Assembly: GCA_030323885.1 (NCBI GenBank)
Contig: CM059187.1
Coordinates: 133,946,029 to 134,010,028 of the forward strand
Source of the DNA: Branchipolynoe longqiensis
Lineage: Eukaryota > Annelida > Polychaeta > Phyllodocida > Polynoidae
Direction of reading: 5' to 3'
Length of the DNA: 64,000 nt
Below are positions 1 to 9,659 of this stretch, piece by piece (the stretch's first letter is position 1; every line of letters starts with the position of its first letter). The notes under the pieces were generated by a model. It did not search any database, was not told the origin of the DNA, and saw nothing but the letters and a program-made list of their open reading frames with translations. The position numbers and the translations under genes are program-made.

Positions 1-301
1 CTGTCAAATATGATCGCATTGAATAGATTTGTCTCTAATATATTGCCGCCAATACGACGGCGGTGGCGGCGGCCGTGTTTAGTTGAGCTTCGACAGTATG
101 GATATCGACGTCGATGCGGCGGCGGCGATTTGTTTACTTTACATTCGTCGATTCGACATAATGCATAACGCCGCCAATGCGGCGTTATGCATTAATAACA
201 GTTCGATTTTAGGGTTAATTTGATTAAATTTCACTTATTGTGTATGTAAATCTGTTAAATACGATAGCATTGAATAGATTTGACTCTAATATATTGGCGG
301 C
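1..301. repeat. Direct-repeat pair around a CGG-rich core
   Basis: A 50-base block at 1-50 recurs with about five changes at 252-301; both carry the core GCATTGAATAGATTTG. Between them lie CGG/GGC-rich sequence and a strong hairpin at 159-194. The 251-base spacing suggests either a tandem unit or the ends of a small mobile element cut by the window edge. No coding potential is seen. Confidence 0.6.
159..194. other. Perfect 16-bp stem-loop
   Basis: TAATGCATAACGCCGC is followed by the loop CAAT and then the exact reverse complement of the first arm. Structure at DNA or RNA level is possible; no function can be assigned. Confidence 0.85.
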
Positions 302-1077
302 CGGCACACTAACCGATGTGGCTAGCAGTTAAACTAGATTTGAAAGCAGGGTAGCTTAGCCTAGGCTACGGTCGGCGGCTAGCGCTGGCACCGGCTCATG
401 AATACGAATTTTCCACCATTAGCCGGGTGGAGCTACCCGAGCCGCGGTTAAGGCCCTAGCACCAGCCCATGAATAGGGCCCTAGATGTTGTCAGGATGCA
501 AAACCCCAACTACCTCAGCAGTGTATAGCAAATGAGTTCTGTCCATCAGCTGTGGCATTCAAACGTGCATTACGGTCGTGTCGCCCAGTCGCAGTACCAG
601 TTTGTTAGCAGTATTCTACGTAATGGTGATGACGGTAATTACATAGATATATCATCGTTCGGTTTGACGACGAATCTCTTCAAGTCAAAGGTAAAAACCC
701 CCTTCCCTCCTGTCCCTACCCCCTCCCCGCGCGTGCACCCCTTGGTCCCCGGGAGGCAGCTAATTACCGCTGCACCATCACGCCAACATCAAGGTCAAGG
801 TCGTTCCATCTCAGGCAGCCATCAAGCCGATGTAAGTGGGAGCAGTGCGAACCGGTGACCGTAATCACGCGGCCGTGATGGGTGCCGATTCCCGGAAGAC
901 ATGCGGCCGGCTGCGGGGGAATGAAACCGGGGTGCCGTAATCAGTGCACGCTGAGCCCGGTCCAGCGGGGGGCTTGTGGGAGGATTGTGTGGGATGGGGT
1001 TTGGGGGTGGGATGGGGGGAGGGGGGAGGGGGGCAGTCCCAGACGCAGTGACGGCGGTGTAAATTGCGGGGACCTAT
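302..1077. other. No gene seen; SINE tail scrap and G-rich tract
   Basis: The segment 481-514 (CTAGATGTTGTCAGGATGCA and onward) matches the 3' tail of the SINE family common in this window, on the plus strand. Positions 690-735 are pyrimidine-rich and 960-1035 strongly G-rich. Short open frames here have no recognisable similarity. Confidence 0.5.
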
Positions 1078-1419
1078 GGTTGGTTGGTTCTTGGAGTTTT
1101 ACGTCCTCGCGACATCTAAGGTCAAATCAGGACGGCTACCGACTTGTGACAGTGCACACTCATAGCGACTTTATAGTGCTGCCCCACAGGGAGGCCAGGT
1201 CACCATGACCTGATATCCCAGTCAGTTACATTAGCCTGATACTGAGCCAACCAGTCCTTGGCCTATCCTAACAATGCCGAACACCTGGTTAGAAAGTGTC
1301 AAGTATCAATATTTAAGTCATTGGTTTGACTCGAACAGGGTTCGAACCCGTGGGTTCGAATCCCACGATATACCAAAATAGGATATAGACGCTCAACTCA
1401 TTCAGCCATCCCGTTTGGT
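1078..1419 (-). mobile_element. tRNA-derived SINE (type 1 head), near full length
   Basis: Read on the minus strand, a tRNA-like head with A box (TGGCTGAATGAGTTGAGCG) and B box (GGGATTCGAACCC) is followed by a body ending in CCAACCAACC. The head resembles a class II (Leu/Ser-like) tRNA. This family recurs more than twenty times in the window in both orientations. Confidence 0.9.
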
Positions 1420-1674
1420 TCTTGTGGATTACCTCAGTGGTGAGTGGAAGGGTGAGTGTGTGGGAGGGCAGGTGAGATTTTGAAATGTTTCGTTGTTGTA
1501 AATATGTAGTTCTTTAAAAATTAAATCATGGTTAGTTTGTAGAAATTCATTTTGGGGGTTCAGGCGTAAAGATCAGCTCGGAGCCAGATTATGACTAAAT
1601 GTATGTTGCCTGATTTGATCTGTAAAATAATATACTTCAATTTCTTTAAAGGGTTATTTTGTCACCTCTAATAC

Positions 1675-2372
1675 CCCTGTCACACTACGACGTAACGAGC
1701 CAACGTGAGCCTAACGTGGTCATTTTTCATCATTACGTTGACGTACATTGGGTTATGTTATGATGATGTCAGAATGATGTTAGAATGACGTTGAGCTACG
1801 TCACATTACGTTGTGTTACGTCGAGTTACGTCAAGGTTTTGGACATGTTCAAAACTTTCGACGTAGCTCGAACGTAAGGGTTTACGTTCACCGTACGTTC
1901 TGTTCACGTTCAGTGAACGTCAATGACGTTAAACAGACGTTATTCCAATGCTGCTCACTACGTTCAACTACGTTCCACTATGTTGACCCACATTAAACCG
2001 AGTGCAAATGCCCACATGGCGTAATTGGAACGTCAGGAGAACGTCAGGAGAACGTCAGGAGAACGTCAGGAGAACGTCAGGAGAACGTCAGGAGAACGTC
2101 AGGAGAACATCAGGAGAACGTGCATTCAATGTACGTTCAACGTCTCATGACGTATATAACGTCACGTAACGTTCTTCTGGCGATGGAATAACGTTCATAA
2201 CGTTCCGTGAGCGTAATGACGTTGTCCTCTCTACACTTTACCGATGTTACGCTCTCGTCCACTACGCTGCATCCACGTTCAACTTGTGCCCAAATTTGCA
2301 TACTACGCCGAGAAGTTCAACGTTCTTCACGTTCTCCCTACGTTGACGTCGTTACGTTGTAGTGTGACAGGG
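1675..2372. mobile_element. MITE, ACGT-rich, TIR CCCTGTCACACTAC
   Basis: The first 14 bases CCCTGTCACACTAC are exactly inverted at 2359-2372, and the similarity continues to about 31 bp with a few mismatches. The interior is saturated with ACGT, ACGTT and ACGTC words and holds an 11-bp tandem array. No transposase frame is present, so it is non-autonomous. Flanking target duplications are not clear. Related ends occur at 48,787-49,326 and, more distantly, at 4,601-5,171 and 21,716-21,968. Confidence 0.75.
2029..2120 (+). repeat. 11-bp tandem array (AACGTCAGGAG, about 8 units)
   Basis: About eight nearly perfect copies of AACGTCAGGAG lie inside the ACGT-rich MITE; the last-but-one has ACAT for ACGT. 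Confidence 0.95.
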
Positions 2373-2490
2373 CCTTTAAGCATTGGTATCTTACCCATGT
2401 AAAAGGGCGGGTTCTTCCAGATATACACAGTATATACATAATGTAATGTTGTCAGATAAAGTATATACTAAAATGGGTGTTGTGCTTGTG

Positions 2491-2818
2491 TGTTTGTTGT
2501 TGTTTTACATCCTAACAACATCTAAGGTCATATCAGGACGGGTACTGACCTGACAGTGCGCACTCATGGTGACATTATAGTGCTGCCCCACTGGAAGACC
2601 AGACCACCAGCACCATGACCTGATATCCCACTCAGTCACATTATCCTGACACTGAGCCAACCAGTCCTTGCACTATCCTAATAATGCCGAGCACCAGGCT
2701 GCGACAAGTATCAATTTTTAAGTCATTGGTTTGACTCGACCAGGGTTCGAAAGCACCACCCCACGATCTACAACCATGGGAGACGGACACTCTAACTCAT
2801 TCGGCCATCCCATCTGGG
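2491..2818 (-). mobile_element. tRNA-derived SINE (type 1 head)
   Basis: Same body as the copy at 1078-1419. The tail toward the left is altered to TGTTTGTTGTTGTTTTACAT, and the B-box region is disrupted around 2750, so it is an old copy. Confidence 0.85.
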
Positions 2819-2939
2819 AATAAGGCAACATAATGGAATCATATGGTGATGGAACATCAGTTGGTATGGCTAAGAAAAGGTAACACTAGCAATCAATTCA
2901 TGTTAGCGCACCATAGGCGGGCCATTTGAATGTGAGCAC

Positions 2940-3190
2940 TCCGCTTTTTTTTATCACTTCTTCTCTTCTTCTTCTCGGCAACTTCCTACGCGTGTTCACA
3001 TCAACCGGCCGCTCCTCGTAACTAACCTTTTCCCGTCAGCTGCTCCTCGAGTCATCCTCGTCCTCGTCTTCACCCTTTGCACCGCTCCACCCAACCACCC
3101 CACCACCCCTGCTCCCCTCCTCCCATCCATCCCCCCCTCCCCCCCCCCCCATCCACCCAACCACCCCACCACCCTCCACTATCAGCGGCA
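2940..3190 (+). repeat. Pyrimidine-rich and CCACC-type simple sequence
   Basis: A CTT/TTC-rich stretch (2945-2980) is followed by CCACCCAACC and CCCCTCC words (3077-3180). Overlapping open frames on both strands here are composition artefacts. Confidence 0.6.
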
Positions 3191-3250
3191 CCATTCCCAT
3201 CGCTTTCCTTCGTGTGCTGGAAGAACTGCTTCTCCCTCCCTGATCCTAAC

Positions 3251-3869
3251 CAGACGGCATGGCCAAATGAGTTGAGCTTCCGTCTCCCGTTTTGGTAGAT
3301 CGTGGGATTCGAATCCATGATCAAGTCAAACCAATGACTTACAAATGTTCTCTTGGTGGTGTGGTTAGAGTGTCTGAATTTTGTCTAGGTCGGACTCCTA
3401 ATCTGAAGGTCGGTGATTCGATTCCCCATGACCCCCATCTCTGCCAATTTGGATTGCCACTGCTGTGTATAACTTACAGCGCCATCAAAGGCCAGTTGCT
3501 CTCATACCATGTCTATGTGGTGTGGAAGGTTTAAAATCCCTTGGGTCTGGCATTCAATCGGCAAACTGTCTAATGGTATAAACAAGTCTATTCAGACTTA
3601 TCCATGATAGGCAGTATAAATCTTCAAGAAATGCATCCTTCTTGCTTCCTAGCCAGGTGCTCGACATTATTAGGATAGGGCAAGGACTGGTTAACTCAGT
3701 GTCCGGATAATGTGACCAAGTGGAATAGCAGCTCATAGTGCTGGCAGCCTGGTCTCCCAGTGGGACAGCACTATAAAGTCGCCATGAGTGCGCACTGTCA
3801 CAAGTCGGTACTAGTCTTGATTTGACCTTAGATGTTGCTAGGGCGTAAAACTCCAACAACCAACCAACC
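3251..3869 (+). mobile_element. SINE (type 1) split by another SINE
   Basis: The head (ATGGCCAAATGAGTTGAGC, then the B-box region) runs from 3251 to about 3346. The body resumes at about 3635 with GCTTCCTAGCCAGG and ends with CCAACAACCAACCAACC. The 290 bases between are a foreign SINE (separate entry). Other copies show the uninterrupted order. Confidence 0.85.
3347..3634 (+). mobile_element. Second SINE family, nested in the first
   Basis: It begins with a tRNA-like head (TGGTGGTGTGGTTAGAGTG; B box near 3410-3425, GGTGATTCGATTCC). The central GGACTCCTAATC resembles an Arg(CCT)-type anticodon arm. The body is unrelated to the host SINE. Insertion is inferred because the host SINE resumes immediately after it. 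I found no second copy in this window. Confidence 0.65.
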
Positions 3870-3897
3870 CTGATCCTCATGGGCTATGGTCAGAGCT

Positions 3898-4345
3898 GGG
3901 AGCTCCCCTTCCTCCGCCTCCTCTTTCTCCTCCTCCCCTCCTTCTCCTCCTCCCCCTCCTCCTCCTCTCCTCACTCCTCCTCCTCCTCTCCCCCTCCTCC
4001 TCCCCCTCCTCCTTCTCCCCTCCTCCTCCGCCTCTCCCCTCCTCCTTCCCCCTCCTCCTCCTCCGCCTCTCCCCCTCCTCCTCCCCCTCCTCCTTCTCCC
4101 CTCCTCCTCCGCCTCTCCCCCTCCCCCTCCTCCTCCCCCTTCTCCCCTCCTCCTCCGCCTCTCCCCCTCCTCCTCCCCCTCCTCCTTCTCCCCTCCTCCT
4201 CCGCCTCTCCCCCTCCTCCTCCCCCTCCTCCTTCTCCCCTCCTCCTCCGCCTCTCCCCCTCCCCCTCCCCTCCTCCTTCTCCCCTCCTCCTCCTCCTCCT
4301 CCTCTTCCCCCATCTACTTCTCCTCTTCCCCCTCCTCCTCCTACA
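3898..4345 (+). repeat. CCTCCT polypyrimidine array with higher-order period
   Basis: It is made almost only of CCTCCTCC, CCCCTCC and CTTCTCC words, with a recurring CGCCTCTCCCC marker that gives a higher-order period of some tens of bases. Long open frames on both strands reflect the lack of stop codons in the unit. Confidence 0.9.
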
Positions 4346-4600
4346 GACACCCCATAAACACGGGGGGGGGGACTGTTCATTTCCGGTGGCGACCCCCTCC
4401 CGCCATTACCCCATTCCTCACCATAAATCTGGCGACTGTGCTCGACTAAGGACTAATGACCCTCGGCGCCTCACCCCTCACCTCACACACCGCTAGCAAG
4501 CGAGTGACGCTAGGGCTCCAGTTGGGGGGAAACAGCCTGAACTGAACAGAGTCGCCATGCAACTTCATTCTAGAGCAACACTTCGACGCCAACATCTAAA

Positions 4601-5171
4601 GCCGTGGTCACACGGGCAATGTAAGGCGATTCGTAGAAATCGACTTGTATAGTTTGGGTTACATTTCGCATGTGAACGGGCGTCTGAGTCGAATTAGGGC
4701 TGAATCGATTTCTGTGATCCTGATACTGGAAAACACTTGTGGAGGTTGATTACATGAGTAGATTTCTGTGAGTCAATTTATTTTGCCCGTGTGGACGCAC
4801 TGAAGCGGATTAAGGACGTCACGGGCATGCACAGTTGAGACCTTAGTGTGTTGACTTTCCGGTCGATCAAAAGCGCATATTATATAATTTAGTCTATTAA
4901 ACTGCTAGCTGTGCACAGATATTTTTTTCATCATTTATTTTTAGGGTTTCACTGCCCAGCAGAAGTTTTGACCATTCCAAACCAATACGATTCATTAAAT
5001 ACATATCTAGGTCGAATCCACTCTCTCGTGGTGGCGCTGGTCAGACTGGACTTGCTCATGCGCAGATATCGACTTCCGGCCCAAGTAGTGCTCATGTGAA
5101 CGGGAGGCTAATTCGACTCACCTGATTCGATTTGTCTAATTCGCTTCACATTTTGCCCGTGTGACCATGGC
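4601..5171. mobile_element. MITE, TIR GCCRTGGTCACACGGGC
   Basis: GCCGTGGTCACACGGGCAAT at the left is matched in inverse at the right end (GCCCGTGTGACCATGGC, 5155-5171). The match continues imperfectly into CGATTCG/CGAATT. There is no transposase frame. The left flank TAAA is shared with the relative at 21,716, hinting at a target preference. Confidence 0.8.
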
Positions 5172-5172
5172 T

Positions 5173-5204
5173 TATGTGATGTATAAGTATTGTGCGAGTA
5201 TAAA
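5173..5204 (+). repeat. Dispersed 32-bp word, copy 1
   Basis: ATGTGATGTATAAGTATTGT and the following GCGAGTATAAAG recur at 31,432-31,463 with two changes. This copy abuts the right end of the 4,601-5,171 MITE. The identity of the element is unknown. Confidence 0.55.
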
Positions 5205-5837
5205 GACGTGGAAGGTAATTTCATTATTATTATTGTTATCGGTATTATATATATATCCATTTGCGACTCTGTGCATCCTGACCACCATGATCCAGCCAGT
5301 AGGTAATTATTATCCAGAGGGCGGGGGGGACATGTGGTACAGGTTACCCGTATCCGATACGGATGTCGGTGTTATTTTTAGTGATACGGCCATACTCCAT
5401 GTTGATATGGATTTTTAGTTAAATTTATGGAAATAAAAATGTGTAACCACATTATTCCCTTGTATGCATTCCAGAAGAGTACAGTATAATGGAACAATTG
5501 TTTATTGTTATTGCCTAACTAAATCGCTTGGCTGTCTCATCTGAGATGCTGAGACTGGTGAAATCAGCGACACATGCAGCTGATGTTCAGCCACAGTGAT
5601 GAATGTTGTATGGTTATGTAATGTAGTTTGTTGTATACAATGGTTTGTTTTTATTGTATGCAGGACATACGTATATGGATTATTATGTGATATAGATTCA
5701 TACAGATTCATGCAGGATCTTAGGTTAAAAAAATACACATTGCCATGGAAAGAATGTGGCAGGTCTGAGTGTAGTGACTTTCAGTCGCCTCTGGGCGGTA
5801 AATGCAAATAAACACATATACACATCAGGAGGTTAAT
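5205..5837. other. No gene or clear repeat seen
   Basis: Unique-looking AT-rich sequence. Short open frames of 70-85 codons show no domain, signal or composition that supports coding. Confidence 0.4.
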
Positions 5838-5905
5838 TGCATCAGGGAGCCTAATGGTTAAAATACTTGCCCCAGAATGGTTCAAATATGGTTCGCCACT
5901 GCTCT
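5838..5905 (+). repeat. tRNA-like fragment, third head type
   Basis: GGGAGCCTAATGGTTAAAAT resembles an A box and GGTTCAAATATGG a degenerate B box. Similar starts occur at 20,848 and 54,245. Probably a decayed SINE head rather than a tRNA gene, as no cloverleaf closes. Confidence 0.4.
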
Positions 5906-5908
5906 GGG

Positions 5909-6437
5909 CATGAATTTGTATATACAATGGCATGAATTTGTTTAGCATTGTAACCAATGGCATGAATTTGTTCAGCTTTGTAAACAATGGCATGAATTTG
6001 TTCAGCATTGTAAACAATGGCATGAATTTGTTCAGCATTGTATACAATGGTATGAATTTGTTTAGCATTGTAAACAATGGCATGAATTTGTTCAGCATTG
6101 TAAACAATGGCATGAATTTGTTCAGCATTGTAGACAATGGTATGAATTTGCTCAGCATTGTAGACAATGGCATGAATTTGTTCAGCATTGTAAACAATGG
6201 CATGAATTTGTGCAGCATTGTAGACAATGGCATGAATTTGTTCAGCATTGTAAACAATGGCATGAATTTGTTCAGCTTTGTAAACAATCGCATGAATTTG
6301 TTCAGCTTTGTAAACAATGGCATGCATTTTTCAGCATTGTAAACAATGGCATGAATTTGTTCAGCATTGTAACCAATGGCATGAATTTGTTCAGTATTGT
6401 AAACAATGGCATGAATTTGTTCAGCTTTGAAAACAAG
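5909..6437 (+). repeat. 30-bp minisatellite, about 18 units
   Basis: The unit TTCAGCATTGTAAACAATGG plus CATGAATTTG is repeated with point variants (CTTTG for CATTG, ACCAAT, TAGAC). One unit near 6325 has lost a base. As 30 is a multiple of three and the unit has no stop, 136-221-codon frames appear on both strands. They are not genes. Confidence 0.97.
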
Positions 6438-6481
6438 TTCTATCATGAACCTATATGTTATGGACAGGGTATAAAGAAGAC

Positions 6482-6692
6482 TTCAGGCGCAAAGCCACGT
6501 AAACGCCAATCCAAAAATGGAAGCACACCATCTTGAAGTTTTATATTGTATTCCTACTCTTTTCTTCATTGTTCCATAACCATATGATCATATGAAAGGG
6601 GGGGATTAGTGAGAATTAAAATGATTTTTAGGTAAAGATATTTTATTTAAACTACATTTTTGGATTGGCGTTTACGTGCTTTTGCGCTTGAA
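6482..6692. mobile_element. Short MITE with about 38-bp terminal inverted repeats
   Basis: The block at 6482-6520 (containing CGTAAACGCCAATCCAAAAA) is inverted at 6654-6692 with few mismatches. The whole unit is about 211 bp with an AT-rich centre. No target duplication is obvious. Confidence 0.75.
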
Positions 6693-6940
6693 CTCCATCA
6701 TTATAAGAACAGTTTGATTAAAAAGAATTCGCATTAATTGCAACCCCCCCCCCCCCCACAGCATGATCAATCGATCAGGCAGATAGTACTCACATCGTCA
6801 CATGCACAGGCACGTCAAGCAATGAATCGATTATCGCCCACCCACTGACTCTCCCACTCCGAGGCAGGGTGCTAATCGATTACTGGAAGGTTTTGGATTT
6901 TGTTCAGCCATGAAGCATAATGAAGAAACGATATTATTAT
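6693..6940. other. AT-rich spacer with a C14 run
   Basis: It holds a homopolymer C run at 6744-6757 and otherwise unremarkable sequence. Confidence 0.4.
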
Positions 6941-6941
6941 A

Positions 6942-7237
6942 AGTTGCATAGTCCGAGGAAGCATGAAATTGTCAAAATCAAAGAAAATATCTAGATTTGA
7001 TTCTACATGTTTAACTTATACAACAATGCACTTATTAAGCATTGTTTGCCACATACAAAGGTATACTGAGCCAATTTAATTAAACATGTTACCACAGAAG
7101 CCCATAATGCCACAGTGTTGCCAAAATTAATTTCACTTTGAAGTAACCTTTATGTGAAATTAATGTTGGCAAGCATGCCAACACTGTGACATTATGGGCT
7201 TCTGTATTTCAGAAAAATTACAGAAACTCAAAACCAT
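6942..7237. mobile_element. TTAA-type MITE copy, right end decayed
   Basis: The left end AGTTGCATAGTCCGAGG matches the MITE family that is flanked by TTAA at 36,591, 49,400, 51,831 and 59,551. Internal words (TTATCTAGATTTGATTCTAC-like, AATGTTGGCAAGCATGCC) are shared with other copies. The right terminus is recognisable only as AACTCAAAACCATTG. The copy carries a large internal palindrome. Confidence 0.7.
7095..7204. repeat. 110-bp near-perfect inverted repeat in the MITE
   Basis: CAGAAGCCCATAATGCCACA at the left is answered by TGTGACATTATGGGCTTCTG at the right. The inner arms AAATTAATTTCAC and GTGAAATTAAT also pair. A transcript would fold into a long hairpin. Confidence 0.85.
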
Positions 7238-7420
7238 TGACCGACAATAGACCGACAATAATAAAGATGGCGAATGTGCTTGGACCGAAAATATTCATAA
7301 AGCATCGATGAATTGCCAGGATGGAACATTTGAACAGTAATATAGAGCAATATCTAAGTATCTATTTGTATCCATCCCCAACCATCTTCAATAAAAGGCT
7401 GGTTATAGGAAGTACAACAA

Positions 7421-7737
7421 TGAGTTGAACGCCCGTCTCCCGTGTTGGTAGATCGTGGGATTCAAACCCACGGGTTCGAACCCAGGCCGAGTTAAAAATT
7501 GATACTTTTCACTTCCTAGCCAGGCCCTCGGCATTATTAGGATAGGGCCAGGATGGGTTGGCTCGGTGTCGAGATAATGCAACTGAGTGGGATATCAGGT
7601 CATGGTGGTGGTGTATAGGTCTCCCAATGGGGAAGCACTATAAAGTCACCATGAGTGCGCACTGTCGCCAGTCGGTACCCGTCCTGATATGACCTTAGAT
7701 GTTGCCAGGAGGTACACCTCCAACAACCAACCAACCT
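7421..7737 (+). mobile_element. SINE (type 1), 5' end truncated
   Basis: It starts inside the A box (TGAGTTGAACGCCCGTCTCC) and keeps the B box region (GGGTTCGAACCC), the body and a CCAACAACCAACCAACC tail. Confidence 0.85.
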
Positions 7738-8365
7738 TCCGCACGGGGAGCTTCCGCTCTACCTATTCTGCCAGGTCGTCCGGTTTGGTGGTGATGGTGG
7801 TGGAGGGTTTGCGGGGGTAGGGGCGGGGGGAGGGGGGGGGGAGTGGTGATGGCTGCAGAGAAATGGGGGTGGGTTACCGTCCATTGCTCCAGCTCTCTAG
7901 CATTGTGGGGGCGAGTCCCAACGCTCACCTCATGAAGATACAGTGCGAGTAATGGCGAATTAACGGGTGTTATTCCTGCACCTCGATAAATCAGCATTAC
8001 CTCGCAGCTCCATCCTCATCCCACGACGGGGGCCAACTGATGGAATCCTCACACATAATGGGACGATAATTAATAACCCATCCCCACTCATCTTCCCCTC
8101 CTCCTCTCGTTCCCCTCCCCTTTCCCTAAACAGCCACCCTACGCACTACGCACTACGCCCTGCTCAACCCTCCCCTCACTCTCACCCTCATCCCTTACCG
8201 CCACCGCCCATCCCTCATCCTTCACCCTCACCCCTCACCCCCACCCCCACCTGTGTCCCCCACCCCCAACCCCCACCCCACCCCGCCACACTCTAGCATC
8301 TTTCGATCCGCGAAGCCTGCAAATACACGTCCTTCCAAGCCTCGTCCCAGCCCCGACGAGCCTCT
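7738..8365. other. C/G-rich sequence without genes
   Basis: G-rich around 7795-7850, then CCCTCA/CACCC-type simple sequence at 8095-8300. Overlapping Pro/Ser or Gly/Arg frames are composition artefacts. Confidence 0.5.
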
Positions 8366-8594
8366 CCCCGCCCTTCCCCGCCCTTCCCCGCCCTTCCCCG
8401 CCCTTCCCGGCCCATCCCCGCCCTTCTCCGCCCTTCACTGCCCTTCCCTGCCCTTCCCCGCCCTTCCCCGCACTTCCCCGCACTTCCCTGTCCTTCCCCG
8501 CCCTTCCCTGCCCTTCCCTGCCCTTCCCCGCCCTTCCCCGCCCTTCCCCGCACTTCCCTGCCCGTTCCCCGCCCTTCCCCGCCCTTCCCCGCCC
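8366..8594 (+). repeat. 10-bp array (CCCGCCCTTC), about 23 units
   Basis: Tandem decamers with the variants CCCTGCCCTT, CACTTCCCCG and CCCATCCCCG. Frames of 73-224 codons on both strands follow from the stop-free unit. Confidence 0.95.
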
Positions 8595-8619
8595 ATGACG
8601 CCCACCCTCGCCCCGTCCG

Positions 8620-8790
8620 GTTCTACCTCAACCCAATCCAACCAAATCCAACCCAATCCAACCCAACCCAGCCCAGCCCCACCCTGCCCCGCTCAGACCC
8701 GCTCAGCCCCAACCCGCCTAGCTCTGCCCCAGCCCCGCACAGCCCTACCCAGCCCTGCCAAGCCCAACCCCGCACCGCAGTCGGTTAGTT
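8620..8790 (+). repeat. CCAATCCAACC and CCCAGCCC simple sequence
   Basis: Short degenerate words CAACCCAATC, then CAGCCC/CGCACAGCCC. This continues the compositional block without a fixed period. Confidence 0.6.
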
Positions 8791-8799
8791 TCCGGAAGT

Positions 8800-9655
8800 T
8801 CTTGACTACCCTGCCGAGACATCCGGTCGGCACGCCCTCTAGTGATCCCGCGCGGAACTATCCGTCACTCGCTCGACCGCCACTCAAAACGAGGCTGAGC
8901 AAAACGGAACCGGAAGTGGGTGCATAGTTGGTTGCGCCCCCTTCCCCGCTGGTGGGAGCAAGCTTGATTAAACCGGTGAGCAATCAGCCAGCATCACCTT
9001 GAGAACTAGATTTGATGGCTAAAAAAAAAGGCTAGATTTATTCCGGGCGGGACCACCTTCTCTAGATAAAGTATAAGCTCATTTAATTTTCATTCATAAT
9101 ACACCCATTAGATCCGGGGGGTTTTCTCTCCATCTTAGACAAATTTGATCAAATTCCTCCCCGATTTGAATACCGATATGGTTCAAAGTTAATGGGATTA
9201 TTATCATACTGAGGAGCGAGCGGCGGGACGGGGGGAGGTGACAGACAATACGTAGAATAAACACTAGCGCATGCGCGTGCCCACCGCTCTATCGTCTGCT
9301 GTGAGATGATAGGCTAATACAATTTGTCACCCTAGCTTTTGTGCTGAGCTGTTTAAAAATTGGGCGCAATATTCTCTTCCCAACTCCATTAAACGGCCTG
9401 CCAGAAGGTGATTGAGAGTGGAAACTTGATCACACAGTCAAGTGGTTAATGAAAAAGAAGCGGGTCCCTTGAAGAGCCTCTTTATTGTGTGACAAGGCAT
9501 TCAGCTCGACAAGAGCAACGCGCAGACATGGAACCTTTTCATGCTGCGTCCCAAGTCGCCAAGCGTTCCATTTAGTGCCACAGTAACTCCTTTAAATAGA
9601 CGCTATTGAGACTTAACGGCTCTCCTCGCGACTTCAATGCCTTAGTCAAACAATT
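8800..9655. promoter_or_regulatory. Non-repetitive island, candidate regulatory DNA
   Basis: It sits between two simple arrays, has no repeat in this window and no convincing open frame. It contains many AT-cored factor-like words: TCATTTAATTTTCATTCATA (9080s), GGGATTATTATC (9190s), TCAAGTGGTTAATGAAAAAG (9437-9456) and TCTTTATTGTGTGACAAGG (9478-9496). Regulatory function is inference; no gene is linked to it here. Confidence 0.3.
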
Positions 9656-9659
9656 GATT

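Noticed and set aside
1333..1419. tRNA gene at SINE heads (here and at other copies)
   Set aside because: A and B boxes are present but stems do not close and the sequence continues into the SINE body; these are tRNA-derived promoters.
5909..6437. CRISPR-like array
   Set aside because: Units are contiguous with no spacers and the DNA is clearly animal.
5781..6446. 221-codon minus-strand frame with a 10-residue repeat
   Set aside because: Generated by the 30-bp minisatellite, which is also open on the plus strand.
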